64,000 nucleotides of DNA from Azospirillum sp. TSA2s (GCF_004923315.1 NZ_CP039642.1:186001-250000); one strand, 5' to 3'. Positions 16,713 to 26,778 are shown, numbered from the stretch's first letter. The notes: generated from the sequence alone by a model not told the origin. A program made the numbers and translations.

Positions 16713-19700
16713 AGCTCCGCCACCTCCACCACGCCCGGCACCGCCTTCAGGGCCGAGCGGCTCTGCGCGGTGATGGTGTAGCTGCCGGGCAACTCGATCT
16801 CGATCTCCTTCAGCGGGTCGACCTCCACCAGCACGTTGATGCGGCTCTTGCCGCGCGACAGCCGGTCGAGCGTGGCGCGCAGATGCTCGATCGGGCCGGG
16901 GTCGCGCAGGACGACGCGCAGGCCGGCGCTGACCGAGGCGACGGCCTCCTCCAGCGGCTTGATCTCCTGGCAGGTGAGGCGGACCTCCTCGCCGTTCAGC
17001 TGGGCGTCCACCGTCATCAGCACCGGGCGGCCGGGCTCCAGCAGGTCGCGGTTGGCGGCCAGCACCTCGGAGAACAGCGTCACCTCGTAGCCGCCGGTGG
17101 CGTCCGACAGCTCGACGAAGGCGAAGCGGTTGCCGGACTTGGCGGTCTTCTCCTTCTTCGAGACGACGATGCCCGCCATCTTGTAGCGGGTGGAGCCGCC
17201 CTTCGCGATGGCGGTCTGCAGTTCGGCCGAGCGCACCACCTTCATGCGGCCGAGCGGGCCGGAATAGGCGTCGAGCGGGTGGGCCGACAGGTAGAAGCCG
17301 ATGGCACCGAACTCGTGCTTCAGCTTTTCCAGCGGTTCCCAATCCTTGACCTTGGGCATTTCGGGTTCGGGCAGGCCGCCGCCACCGCCCCCCAATCCAC
17401 TGCCGAACAGGTTGCCGATGCCGCTGTCGCGCTCCGCCGCCTCCGCCTGGGCGTAGCGGATGATGGTCTCCAGCGCGGCATGGACCTGGGCGCGGTTGGG
17501 GTTCAGCCCGTCGAAGGCGCCGGCACAGGCGAGATTCTCAAGCTGGCGCTTGTTGATGGTCTTCAAATCCAGGCGGCGGGCGAAGTCGAACAGGCTCTTG
17601 AACGGGCCGTTCTTCCGCCGCTCCTCCACCACCGCCCTCATGGCGGGCTGGCCTACGCCCTTGACGGCGGCCAGCGCGTAGCGCACCGCCTTGGTGCCGT
17701 CGGGCAGCTGTTCCACCCCGAAGATGGAATCGGACCTGTTGATGTCCGGCGTCAGCAGCTTGATGCGCAGCCGCGCCAGCTCCTGCCGGAAGACGTTCAG
17801 CTTGTCGGTGTTGCCGAGGTCGAGCGTCATCGACGCCGCCATGAACTCCACCGGGTGGTTCGCCTTGAGATAGGCGGTGTGATAGGCGACCAGGGCATAG
17901 GCGGCGGCGTGCGACTTGTTGAAGCCGTAGCCGGCGAACTTCATGACCTGATCGAAGATCATGCTGGCCAGATCGGCCTTCACGCCGCGTGCCTCGGCGC
18001 CGTCGCAGAAGATCTTGCGCTGGTTGTCCATCTCCTCCTTGATCTTCTTGCCCATGGCGCGGCGCAGAAGATCGGCGCCGCCCAGCGAATAGCCGGACAG
18101 CACCTGGGCGATCTGCATAACCTGTTCCTGGTAGATCATGATCCCGAAGGTTTCCTTCAGGATGCCTTCCAGGCTGTCATGCATGTAGTCGGCTTTTTCC
18201 TCGCCGTTCTTCACCCGGATGTATTTCGGGATGTTGTCCATCGGGCCGGGACGGTAGAGCGACACCAGCGCGATGATGTCCTCCAGCCGGTTCGGCTTCA
18301 GCCGGCGCAGAACGTCGCGCATGCCGGAGCTTTCCAACTGGAACACGCCGGTCGCCTCGGCGCGGCTGAGCAGCTGGTAGCTCTTCTCGTCGTCCAGCGG
18401 GACGGTGGTCAGGTCCGGCTTCTCGGGGATCAGGTCGACCGCCGTTTTCAGCACGGTCAGCGTCTTCAGGCCGAGGAAGTCGAACTTCACCAGACCGGCC
18501 TGTTCGACATACTTCATGTTGAACTGGGTGACCGGCATGTCGGAGCGCGGGTCTCGGTAGAGCGGCACCAGCTCCTGCAAGGGCCGGTCGCCGATCACCA
18601 CGCCGGCGGCGTGGGTCGAGGCGTGGCGGTAGAGACCCTCCAGCTTCAGCGCGATGTCGATCAGGTGGCGCACGGTGTCGTCGCTGTCGCGCGCCTGCCG
18701 CAGCATCTCCTCGCTGTCCAGCGCCTGCTGCAGCGTCACCGGGTTGGCCGGGTTGTTCGGCACCATCTTGCAGATCTTGTCGACCTGCCCGTAGGGCATC
18801 TGCAGCACGCGGCCGACGTCGCGCAGCACGGCGCGGGCCTGGAGCTTACCGAAGGTGATGATCTGGGCGACGCGGTCGTAGCCGTACTTGTTCTGGACGT
18901 AGCGGATGACCTCTTCGCGGCGGTCCTGGCAGAAGTCGATGTCGAAGTCGGGCATCGACACGCGTTCGGGGTTCAGGAAGCGCTCGAACAGTAGGCCGAA
19001 GCGCAGCGGGTCGAGGTCGGTGATGGTCAGCGCCCAGGCGACGACGGAGCCGGCGCCCGACCCGCGGCCCGGACCGACGGGGATGTCCTGGTTCTTCGCC
19101 CATTTGATGAAGTCCGACACGATCAGGAAGTAGCCGGGGAACTTCATCTTGACGATGACGTCCAGCTCGAACTCCAGCCGCTCGAAATAGGTCTTGCGGG
19201 TCTCCTCGCGCTGTTCCGGCGTCATGTCGGGCGTGAAGACGACCTTCTCCAGCCGCATCTCCAGGCCGGCGCGCGACTGGGCGCGCAGCTCGTCATCCTC
19301 GGTCCGGCCGCCTTCGCAGGCAAAGGGCGGCAGGATCGGCTTGATCGGCTTCAGCAGGAAGGAGCAGCGCCGGGCGATGGCGACCGTGTTGTCCACCGCC
19401 TCCGGCAAATCGGCGAACAGCAGCCGCATCTCCTCCGCCGACTTGAAGCGGTGGTCGGGGGTCAGGCGGCGGCGGTCCTCCTGGCTGAGATAGGCGCCCT
19501 CGGCGATGCAGAGCAGCGCGTCGTGCGCCTCGTACATGTCCTCCGTGGCGAAATAGCAGTCGTTGGTGGCGACCAGCGGCAGGTCGTGGGCATAGGCGAG
19601 GTCGATCAGCGCCGGCTCGACGGCGTTCTCCACCGTGGCGAAATGGCCGCGCCCGCCCTCGTGCCGCTGCAGCTCGACATAGAGGCGGCCGGGGAAGAGG

Positions 19701-20212
19701 CGCTTCAAACGTTCCAGGACGTCGAGCGCCAGATCCTTCTGCCCCTCATGCAGCAGCCGGCCGACCGAGCCGCCGGGGCCGCCGGTCAGCGCGATCAGCC
19801 CGGCAGAGCGTCCCTCCAGCGCGTCCAGCGTCACCTGCGGGCCGGCCAACGGGTCCGACTCCAGGAAGGCCTTGGACACCAGCGCGGTCAGGTTGCGGTA
19901 GCCCTCCTCGTTCTGGCAGAGCAGGACGAGCTGGTCGGGGGTGGCCGCCGCCTTGCCGGGCAGTCCCGGTTTCGCCTGGGCCGGGCCGACGCGGGTGATG
20001 CCCAGCACGGTGCCGATGATCGGCTGAACGCCGGCATCGGATGCCGCCAGCGCGAATTCCAGCGCGCCGAACAGGTTGCCGGTGTCGGTGACCGCAACGG
20101 CCGGCATCTGCTGTTTCAGGCAGAGCTTGACCAGCTCCTTCACCTTGATCGCACCTTCCGACAGCGAATAGGCGGAATGGACGCGCAGGTGGATGAAGTC
20201 GGCGTGGGGCAT
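16709..20212 (-). CDS. dnaE: DNA polymerase III alpha subunit
   Basis: 1167 residues, the standard length for DnaE1. It starts with a PHP domain (FIHLRVHSAYSLSEGAIKV), then the catalytic palm with VGPGRGSGAGS and the PDFDIDF metal-binding aspartates (about 420-428). The finger domain follows, then helix-hairpin-helix and the beta-clamp region, and a C-terminal OB fold (RPVLMTVDAQLNGEEVRLT) leading to the tau-binding end. It copies DNA as the replicative polymerase core. The ATG at 20212 fits the normal start (MPHADFIHL); the frame is open upstream but not protein-like. Two uncharacterised genes are translation-coupled behind it, which is unusual for dnaE. Confidence 0.97.
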   Translation of the reverse strand: MPHADFIHLRVHSAYSLSEGAIKVKELVKLCLKQQMPAVAVTDTGNLFGALEFALAASDAGVQPIIGTVLGITRVGPAQAKPGLPGKAAATPDQLVLLCQNEEGYRNLTALVSKAFLESDPLAGPQVTLDALEGRSAGLIALTGGPGGSVGRLLHEGQKDLALDVLERLKRLFPGRLYVELQRHEGGRGHFATVENAVEPALIDLAYAHDLPLVATNDCYFATEDMYEAHDALLCIAEGAYLSQEDRRRLTPDHRFKSAEEMRLLFADLPEAVDNTVAIARRCSFLLKPIKPILPPFACEGGRTEDDELRAQSRAGLEMRLEKVVFTPDMTPEQREETRKTYFERLEFELDVIVKMKFPGYFLIVSDFIKWAKNQDIPVGPGRGSGAGSVVAWALTITDLDPLRFGLLFERFLNPERVSMPDFDIDFCQDRREEVIRYVQNKYGYDRVAQIITFGKLQARAVLRDVGRVLQMPYGQVDKICKMVPNNPANPVTLQQALDSEEMLRQARDSDDTVRHLIDIALKLEGLYRHASTHAAGVVIGDRPLQELVPLYRDPRSDMPVTQFNMKYVEQAGLVKFDFLGLKTLTVLKTAVDLIPEKPDLTTVPLDDEKSYQLLSRAEATGVFQLESSGMRDVLRRLKPNRLEDIIALVSLYRPGPMDNIPKYIRVKNGEEKADYMHDSLEGILKETFGIMIYQEQVMQIAQVLSGYSLGGADLLRRAMGKKIKEEMDNQRKIFCDGAEARGVKADLASMIFDQVMKFAGYGFNKSHAAAYALVAYHTAYLKANHPVEFMAASMTLDLGNTDKLNVFRQELARLRIKLLTPDINRSDSIFGVEQLPDGTKAVRYALAAVKGVGQPAMRAVVEERRKNGPFKSLFDFARRLDLKTINKRQLENLACAGAFDGLNPNRAQVHAALETIIRYAQAEAAERDSGIGNLFGSGLGGGGGGLPEPEMPKVKDWEPLEKLKHEFGAIGFYLSAHPLDAYSGPLGRMKVVRSAELQTAIAKGGSTRYKMAGIVVSKKEKTAKSGNRFAFVELSDATGGYEVTLFSEVLAANRDLLEPGRPVLMTVDAQLNGEEVRLTCQEIKPLEEAVASVSAGLRVVLRDPGPIEHLRATLDRLSRGKSRINVLVEVDPLKEIEIELPGSYTITAQSRSALKAVPGVVEVAEL

Positions 20213-20348
20213 GGCAACCGGAGATTTGCTGCGAGAGGGGCCCTCGGTTCTAGCACAGGCCGGAGGCTTCCCGCGACCGTCGCGCTGGCGCATGCGAACG
20301 TGGTATGGAAGTCGCCGCATCATGACCAGGGATGGGGAGGACGCCGCG

Positions 20349-20990
20349 ATGGATCGGCCGCACCTTGCACCCGTCGCCCGACTGCGGCCGGCCTTCAGGG
20401 ACCGTCGCGACGTCCGGGCGGCGACGCCGTTTGCCCTGCTGGCCGGCTTGGCGCTGACGCTCGCCGCCTGCGAGACCGTGCCGCCGCCGCCGGCCTCGCC
20501 GCCGCCCGCCGCCGGACTGGAGGATGGGCCGGCCAAGCCCTTCGGTTCCGGCAAGGGCTGGACCGTCACCGTCCACTCGCCGCCGAGCGGCAAGCGCTTC
20601 TGCGTCGCCGAGCGCGGAATTCCGGTCGGGCAGAACGCCGCGCCGCGCCTGAGCTTCCGCACCGCCTCCGTCGAATCGGGCTTCATCCTGTCGGGCTTCA
20701 CGCCGTCGGACAGCGGGGCCGTGGTGAAGCCCGGCGAACGCTATGACCTGACGGTCAGCGCCGACATGGGACCGCGCCTGTCGCTGAGCGCCCGCGGCCT
20801 GCCCAACGGCAGCCTCTATGTCGCCGTGCCGACCAAGGGCTTTCTGGAGGAGATGGAGCCGCTGGCCCGCGCCCACCGCGTCAGCTTCCGCAGCAGCGGG
20901 CTGGGGGAACTCGGCACCATGCTGCTGGGTGGATCGTCCTGGGCGATCAACGCGTCGGACGAATGCCGGATCCTGCACGCGGATTCGTGA
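20349..20990 (+). CDS. Putative lipoprotein, unknown function
   Basis: 213 residues. A long N-terminal segment (about 25 residues) precedes the lipoprotein signal PFALLAGLALTLAAC, with lipobox LAAC and the modified Cys near residue 38. A Pro-rich linker and a beta-rich domain follow (KGWTVTVHSPPSGKRFCVAERG, then ERYDLTVSADMGPRLSLSARG), ending with SDECRIL, so Cys pairs may be bridged. GGGGAGGA lies 7 bases before the chosen ATG, which makes it better than an in-frame ATG at 20322. The domain loosely recalls IalB-like exported proteins, but this is weak. It is divergent from dnaE. Confidence 0.7.
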   Translation: MDRPHLAPVARLRPAFRDRRDVRAATPFALLAGLALTLAACETVPPPPASPPPAAGLEDGPAKPFGSGKGWTVTVHSPPSGKRFCVAERGIPVGQNAAPRLSFRTASVESGFILSGFTPSDSGAVVKPGERYDLTVSADMGPRLSLSARGLPNGSLYVAVPTKGFLEEMEPLARAHRVSFRSSGLGELGTMLLGGSSWAINASDECRILHADS

Positions 20991-21086
20991 CGCCTGCCCG
21001 TGGTTGCGGGGCGCAGGTCAGCCACGCGGCAGGCGCGCCCTGCCGCCGATTGACCGCCGCCGCGACGCCCGTTTAGCCTCCCGATC

Positions 21087-21968
21087 ATGCGTGCTTCCCA
21101 CATCCTGCTCGCCGTGGCGGTCGCCGCCGTCTGGGGCTTCAACTTCGTCGCGATCAAGGTCGGATTGCGCGATTTCCCGCCGCTGCTCTTCTCCTGCCTG
21201 CGCTTCGCGCTGGCGGCGCTGCCGGTGGTGGTGCTGGGCTGGGGCAAGGGGCCGCCGGTGGCGTGGCGCTATGTGATCGGCATCGGCGTGATGCTGGGGG
21301 TGGTGAAGTTCCCGCTGCTGTTCCTCGGTATCGACGTCGGCATGCCGGCGGGGCTCGCCTCGCTGGTGCTGCAGGCGCAGGCCTTCTTCACCGCCATCTT
21401 CGCCGCCTTCGTGCTGGGCGACCGGCCGGGGCCGCGGCAGATCGGCGGCATGGTGGTCGCCTTCGCCGGCGTCGGGCTGATCGCGCTGGAGATGCCGGCG
21501 GGCGATTCGCTGCTCGGCCTCGGCCTGACGCTGGCGGCGGCGGCGGCCTGGGGCGTGTCGAACATCGTCATGAAGCAGGCCAAGGCGCCCGACCTGTTCA
21601 GCCTGATGGTCTGGGTCAGCCTGATCCCGCCCTTGCCGCTGCTGGCGATGTCGCTGGCGCTGGAAGGGCCGGACCGCATCGTCCATGCCTTCACCACCCT
21701 GACGCCGGTCGGGGTCGGCTCGCTGGTCTACATCGCGGCGGCGGCGACGCTGTTCGGCTTCGCCGCCTGGGGCTTCCTGATGCGGCATTACCCGGCCAGC
21801 CTGGTCGCCCCCTTCTCGCTGCTGGTGCCGATCTTCGGCATGAGTTCCAGCGCGCTTCTGCTGGGCGAGACCTTCACCGCGGCGAAGCTGGCCGGCGGGC
21901 TGCTGGTCTTCGCCGGGCTGGCGCTGTCGGTTCTGAAGCTGCCGTCCCCGGTGCGGGCGCGGGCCTGA
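21087..21968 (+). CDS. EamA (DMT superfamily) transporter
   Basis: 293 residues with ten predicted membrane helices in two EamA repeats. The first begins HILLAVAVAAVWGFNFVAIKVGLRDFPPLL and the second LTLAAAAAWGVSNIVMKQAK, each with the family's WG-N pattern. It likely exports amino acids or related metabolites (O-acetylserine/cysteine exporter type, YdcZ/EamA), but the substrate cannot be read from sequence. The ATG comes directly before the first helix. It stands alone; the following kinase starts 83 bases later and may have its own promoter. Confidence 0.9.
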   Translation: MRASHILLAVAVAAVWGFNFVAIKVGLRDFPPLLFSCLRFALAALPVVVLGWGKGPPVAWRYVIGIGVMLGVVKFPLLFLGIDVGMPAGLASLVLQAQAFFTAIFAAFVLGDRPGPRQIGGMVVAFAGVGLIALEMPAGDSLLGLGLTLAAAAAWGVSNIVMKQAKAPDLFSLMVWVSLIPPLPLLAMSLALEGPDRIVHAFTTLTPVGVGSLVYIAAAATLFGFAAWGFLMRHYPASLVAPFSLLVPIFGMSSSALLLGETFTAAKLAGGLLVFAGLALSVLKLPSPVRARA

Positions 21969-22051
21969 CCGCTCGTACCCGCCGCGGGGCAGCGGTCTGG
22001 AGTCTGAAACCGTCAAGGTCCTATTAACCTTGACAAGCTTGACGCGGCGTT

Positions 22052-24358
22052 ATGGCCTTTGGATCATTCCGGTCGATCGGTGCGTCACCAAACCATAGGC
22101 AAGCTTTGATCTCTCCCGAAAGGACCGCGCAGCCGGACGGTGGCACGCCGGTTCCGCCGGCCTATCATTGGTTGGCCCATCTGCGCGCCAGCCGGCCGTT
22201 ACGCATCCTGCTGCTGATCGGCGGGCTGTCGGTCGCCGTGCTGCTGACGGCGACGATCCACTACATCGTCAGCATGCGCGAGCGCGAACTGGCGGGGGCG
22301 GAGCGCGAGCTGTCCACCCTGAACCTGTCGCTGGCGGAACAGACGGCCAGCGCGACGCAGAGCGTCGATCTGGTGCTGACCACGATCATCGATCAACTGA
22401 AGACCGACGGCATCGCCACGCCCGAAGACTATGTCCGCCGGATGGGCGGGCGCGACACCTACCAGATGCTGCGGGCGCGGATCTCCGGACTGCCGCAGTT
22501 GGACGCGGTGACGATGATCGCCGCCGACGGCCACCTGATCAACTTCTCGCGCTATTACCCGATTCCGCCGGTCAACGTGTCCGACCGGGATTATTTCGCC
22601 TATCTGCGCGACCACGATACCGACGAGCCCTTCATCAGCGAACCGGTGCGCAACCGCGGCAACGGCAGCTGGACCATCTATCTGGCCCGCCGGATCAGCG
22701 GCCCGGACGGCGGTTTCGTCGGGCTGGTGCTGGGCGCCATCGAACTGAGCTATTTCGAGCGGATCTACAAGGCGCTGCAGCCGGACGGCGACGGCAGCAT
22801 CAGCCTGTGGCGGCGCGACGGCATCCTGCTGGCCCGCCATCCGATGATGCCGGACATCGGCCGGGCGGTGGGCCAGCGCCAGTTCCTGACGGTGCTGGAG
22901 CGCGCGAAGTCCGGCGTCTTCCTGTCCGCCAAGGGGCTGAACGACGGCGCCCGTCTGGTGGCGACGCGGGCGCTGGCCGACTATCCGCTGGTCGTCAACG
23001 TCACCCGCAGGCTGGACGCGGTGCTGAGCGAGTGGCGCATCCAGGCCTGGACCATCGGCGCCGCCGGAACCGCCGGCATCGCGGCGCTGCTGCTGTCGTT
23101 GTGGGCGCTGGCCCGCCAGTTCAGCGCGTACGAGGCGGCGACCTGGGCGATGGACGCCGCCCGCCGCGCCGTGGAGGGCCGGGAGCAGGCCGAACACGCC
23201 CTGCGCCAGAGCCAGAAGATGGAGGCGATCGGCCAGCTGACCGGCGGCGTCGCCCATGATTTCAACAACCTGCTGCAGGCCATCGGCATCAATCTGCACG
23301 TCATCGACAGCCGCACCGAGGACGAGCGCATCACCGGCCCGGCGCGGCTGGCCCTGCAGGCGGTGGAGCGGGGGGCGACCCTGACCCAGCATCTGCTGGC
23401 CTTCTCGCGCCGGCAGCAGCTTCGCCCGGTCCCGGTCGACGTCGCGGCGCTGGTGGAGCGGGTCAGCCGCCTGCTCGGCCGCACGCTGGGCCAGTCGGTG
23501 CGGATCGAGACGGAGGTCGCACCCGACCTGTGGCCGGCGATGATCGACCCGACCCAGCTGGAAATGGCGGTGCTGAACCTGGCGCTGAACGCCCGCGACG
23601 CCATGCCCGGCGGCGGCACGCTGTGGATCCTGGCCGGCAACCGGTCGGTCGGCGCCGGGCCCGTGCTCGGGATGGCGGCCGGCGACTATGTCGTGCTGCG
23701 GGTGCGCGACACCGGCACCGGCATGCCGGCCGAGGTGCAGGCCCGCGCCTTCGAACCCTTCTTCACCACCAAGGAGGTCGGGCGCGGCACCGGGCTGGGT
23801 CTCAGTATGGTGCATGGGCTGGCGACCCAGTCCGGTGGCGGGGTGGAGCTGGACAGCCGGCAGGGGCTGGGCACCACGGTGACGCTCTATCTGCCGCGTG
23901 CGCGTCAGGAGGCGGATGCTCCTTCCGTCGGATCCGCGACCCCGCCGGCGCCGGAGACGGCGAGGCCGGACGCGACCGGCATCGGCGAAGGCTGCGCCGT
24001 CCTGCTGGTGGATGACGAGGAGCTGGTGCGCAGCGCCACCGCTGGCTATCTGGAGCAGGCGGGTTTCGCGGTGCGCGAGGCGGCCGACGCGGCGGCCGCC
24101 CTCTCGCTGCTCGACCACGGCTTCCGGCCGGACGTGATCGTCACCGACCACATGATGCCGGGGATGACCGGGCTGGAGATGGCCCGCACCCTGCGCGCCC
24201 GTCACGATGCGACGCCGATCCTGATGGTCACCGGCTATGCCGAGGATCTGACCTCCACCGCCGCGGCGCAGGAGGTGGAGCTGACCGTGCTGTCCAAGCC
24301 GATCGAACCGTCCCGGCTGGTCCGCTCCATCCGCGACATGGCGGCGGTGGAGGGCTGA
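22052..24358 (+). CDS. Hybrid histidine kinase: PDC sensor, HisKA, HATPase, receiver
   Basis: 768 residues. Membrane helix 1 (about 50-72), a PDC-type periplasmic sensor (about 75-320, including SDRDYFAYLRDH and a later LWRRDGILLARHP) and helix 2 (about 330-352). A short coiled coil precedes a NtrB/FixL-type HisKA (QSQKMEAIGQLTGGVAHDFNNLL, His about 402) and HATPase (LNLALNARDAMPGGG, RDTGTGMP, FEPFFTTKEVGRGTGLGLSM). The C-terminal receiver (about 648-765) has VDDEELVR, VIVTDHMMPGMTG and LSKPIE. All catalytic residues are intact. PDC sensors of this kind often bind small organic acids or amino acids. No response regulator is adjacent. Confidence 0.93.
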   Translation: MAFGSFRSIGASPNHRQALISPERTAQPDGGTPVPPAYHWLAHLRASRPLRILLLIGGLSVAVLLTATIHYIVSMRERELAGAERELSTLNLSLAEQTASATQSVDLVLTTIIDQLKTDGIATPEDYVRRMGGRDTYQMLRARISGLPQLDAVTMIAADGHLINFSRYYPIPPVNVSDRDYFAYLRDHDTDEPFISEPVRNRGNGSWTIYLARRISGPDGGFVGLVLGAIELSYFERIYKALQPDGDGSISLWRRDGILLARHPMMPDIGRAVGQRQFLTVLERAKSGVFLSAKGLNDGARLVATRALADYPLVVNVTRRLDAVLSEWRIQAWTIGAAGTAGIAALLLSLWALARQFSAYEAATWAMDAARRAVEGREQAEHALRQSQKMEAIGQLTGGVAHDFNNLLQAIGINLHVIDSRTEDERITGPARLALQAVERGATLTQHLLAFSRRQQLRPVPVDVAALVERVSRLLGRTLGQSVRIETEVAPDLWPAMIDPTQLEMAVLNLALNARDAMPGGGTLWILAGNRSVGAGPVLGMAAGDYVVLRVRDTGTGMPAEVQARAFEPFFTTKEVGRGTGLGLSMVHGLATQSGGGVELDSRQGLGTTVTLYLPRARQEADAPSVGSATPPAPETARPDATGIGEGCAVLLVDDEELVRSATAGYLEQAGFAVREAADAAAALSLLDHGFRPDVIVTDHMMPGMTGLEMARTLRARHDATPILMVTGYAEDLTSTAAAQEVELTVLSKPIEPSRLVRSIRDMAAVEG

Positions 24359-24448
24359 GCGCGGCCCCGTATGGTCTCCGGAGGGAACAGGAAGGGGCGT
24401 CACGGCGTTGGAAGGGCGGTCCCAGTCCATTTCAGCCCCGGAGCAGCC

Positions 24449-24769
24449 ATGAACGCCCAATCCACGATCCGCGACGCTTATGACAGCGTGTTCGAAGGCC
24501 ACACCAACTTGGGCATGGGCGAGCGCATCGTCTCGACCGGTCTCGGCCTCGCCGTCGCGGCGGGCGGCCTGCGCAAGGGCGCCAGCATCCCCGGCGCCAT
24601 CATGGGGCTGGTCGGCGCCGCCCTGGTCGCCCGCGGCATGAGCGGCCACTGCCCGGTCAAGGAGCGCCTGTCCGGCCACCAGCATGACCGGCTGGGCCAT
24701 GACGGCCCCCAGGGCTCCTATGGCGAGTCGGGTCATGTCGGCCATTCGCGCATGGCGGAGACCTACTGA
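24449..24769 (+). CDS. DUF2892 small membrane protein
   Basis: 106 residues. It begins with the DUF2892 pattern NLGMGERIVSTGLGLAVAAGGL, then a second hydrophobic helix (GAIMGLVGAALVARGMSGHCPV), giving a two-helix hairpin ending in the family's GHCP motif (compare YgaP membrane parts). The C-terminal 35 residues are His- and Gly-rich (GHQHDRLGHDG, GHVGHS) and could bind metal. Function is not known for the family. Confidence 0.82.
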   Translation: MNAQSTIRDAYDSVFEGHTNLGMGERIVSTGLGLAVAAGGLRKGASIPGAIMGLVGAALVARGMSGHCPVKERLSGHQHDRLGHDGPQGSYGESGHVGHSRMAETY

Positions 24770-24964
24770 CCGGCGGCATGCCGGATCGGATCCGTTCACC
24801 GTCTGTCGCATTCCATTCACGGGAATGCGTGACGCCATTAACCCTGATGGTGAATTGTTGGGCAGACCAGCGACGGGGTGAAGACCGGGGAAGGCGGGTG
24901 TGACATCCTGCCTTCCCCCGGGCTGCGGCCCCCGACCTGACGTCCCGCTCAGGAGATTCACCGC

Positions 24965-26734
24965 ATGTGGTTCCCCGCTATTCGATCCCGTTCCGCCGTT
25001 GCGGCGTTGGCGGCGCTCTGCGTCGGTTCGGCACTCGTGCTGCCGGTGCCGGCGCTCGCCCAGAAGGCCACCTCCGCACCGGCCTCGGTCCGCTACGACA
25101 TCGGCTACGACATCTTCTATCCGGTTCGCGGCCAGAACGGGATGGTCGCCTCCGAACACCGGCTGGCGACGGAGATCGGCGTCGACATCCTCAAGCGCGG
25201 CGGCAATGCGGTCGATGCGGCGGTGGCCGTCGGCTTCGCCCTGGCGGTGGTGCTGCCGAACGCCGGCAATGTCGGCGGCGGCGGCTTCATGGTCGTCCAT
25301 GACGCCAAGAGCGGCAAGGACGTCGCCATCGACTTCCGCGAGATGGCCCCGGCCAAGGCCTTCCGCGACATGTATCTCGATCAGCAGGGCAAGGTGGTCC
25401 CCGACCGCTCGCTCTACACCCATCTGGCGGTCGGCATCCCCGGCACCGTCGCCGGGCTGGCCCATGCGCTGGAAAAATACGGCACGATGAAGCTGGCCGA
25501 CGTGATGGCCCCGGCGATCAAGCTGGCGCGGGAAGGCTACACCGTCACCCCGCAGCTGGCCGGCCTGCTGGAGGTCGAGCGCGACCATCTGGCGGCGTGG
25601 GACGCCACCAAATCCATCTTCTTCAAGGACGGCCGGCCGCTGACCGCCGGCGAGACGCTGGCCAACCCCGACCTCGCCAACTCGCTGGAGATGATCGCCC
25701 AGCAGGGGGCGAAGGCCTTCTATGAAGGCGCCATCGCCGAGAAGATCGCGGCGGAAATGGCCAAGCATGGCGGGTACATCACCAAGGAGGACCTGAAGGC
25801 CTACAAGGTGGTGGAGCGCGAGCCGGTCAGCGGCACCTACCGCGGCTATACGGTCAAGTCGATGCCGCCGCCCAGCTCCGGCGGGACGCACATCATCCAG
25901 ATGCTGAACATCCTGGAACGCTGGCCGCTGAAGGACTACGGCCCCGACAGCGCCAAGGCGATCCACCTGATGGCGGAGGCGATGAAGCTCGCCTATGCCG
26001 ACCGCTCCGAATATCTGGGCGATCCCGACTTCACCAAGGTGCCGGTGAAGGGCCTGACCTCGCGCAAATACGCCGACGAGCTGGCGGCGAAGATCGATCC
26101 GGAGAAGGCGACGCCGGCCAGCAGCATCAAGCCCGGCAAGCCGGCGCCCTACGAGAGCGACCAGACCACCCATTTCTCGGTGGCGGACAGCCAGGGCAAC
26201 GTGGTCAGCACCACCTACACGCTGAACCTCAACTTCGGCAGCGGCATCGTCGCCGAGGGCACCGGCATCCTGCTGAACAACGAGATGGACGATTTCTCGG
26301 CCAAGCCGGGCGTGGCCAACGCCTTCGGCCTGGTCGGCGGCGACGCCAACGCCGTCCAGCCCTACAAGCGGCCGCTCAGCTCGATGTCGCCGACCATCGT
26401 GCTGAAGGACGGCAAGCCCTGGCTGGTCACCGGCAGCCCCGGCGGCAGCCGCATCATCACCACCACGATGGAGACGGTGATCGACCACATCGACTTCAAC
26501 ATGAACCCGGCCGAGGCCGCCGCCCTGCCGCGCGTCCATCACCAGTGGACCCCCGACGAGCTGCGGGTGGAGAAGGGTCTCAGCCCCGACACCGTGCGTC
26601 TGCTGGAGCAGATGGGCCACAAGGTGGCAGTGAAGCCGACGATGGGCCGCACCCAGACCATCCAGCTGCGCGACGACGGGCTGTACGGCTATTCCGACCC
26701 GCGCAACCCCGACGGCATGACGCTTGGATATTGA
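24965..26734 (+). CDS. ggt: Gamma-glutamyltransferase (periplasmic)
   Basis: 589 residues with a Sec signal peptide (SAVAALAALCVGSALVLPVPALA). The precursor carries the family features: SEHRLATEIGVDILKRGGNAVDAAVA, NVGGGGFMVV, and the autocatalytic processing site in QTTHFSVADSQGN, where Thr401 (first of Thr-Thr-His) would become the N-terminal nucleophile of the small subunit. Later motifs are TYTLNLNFGSG, PLSSMSPTIV and TGSPGGSRIITT. It hydrolyses or transfers the gamma-glutamyl group of glutathione and related peptides in the periplasm. CAGGAG lies 9 bases before the ATG. It is monocistronic by spacing. Confidence 0.96.
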   Translation: MWFPAIRSRSAVAALAALCVGSALVLPVPALAQKATSAPASVRYDIGYDIFYPVRGQNGMVASEHRLATEIGVDILKRGGNAVDAAVAVGFALAVVLPNAGNVGGGGFMVVHDAKSGKDVAIDFREMAPAKAFRDMYLDQQGKVVPDRSLYTHLAVGIPGTVAGLAHALEKYGTMKLADVMAPAIKLAREGYTVTPQLAGLLEVERDHLAAWDATKSIFFKDGRPLTAGETLANPDLANSLEMIAQQGAKAFYEGAIAEKIAAEMAKHGGYITKEDLKAYKVVEREPVSGTYRGYTVKSMPPPSSGGTHIIQMLNILERWPLKDYGPDSAKAIHLMAEAMKLAYADRSEYLGDPDFTKVPVKGLTSRKYADELAAKIDPEKATPASSIKPGKPAPYESDQTTHFSVADSQGNVVSTTYTLNLNFGSGIVAEGTGILLNNEMDDFSAKPGVANAFGLVGGDANAVQPYKRPLSSMSPTIVLKDGKPWLVTGSPGGSRIITTTMETVIDHIDFNMNPAEAAALPRVHHQWTPDELRVEKGLSPDTVRLLEQMGHKVAVKPTMGRTQTIQLRDDGLYGYSDPRNPDGMTLGY

Positions 26735-26778
26735 TGGCGGCTACTGAGGACGGATACTGAGGGAGAGGAGCGACGAGG

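Noticed and set aside
21967..21997. Terminator after the EamA transporter (GACCGCT/AGCGGTC)
   Set aside because: A long loop and no T-run; too weak to list as a feature.
22199..26620. An antisense reading frame open for over 4.4 kb across a hybrid kinase, DUF2892 and ggt genes
   Set aside because: It is the mirror of genuine genes. High GC in third positions removes stop codons on the opposite strand. The translated product is Arg/Gly/Gln/His-rich with no family features.
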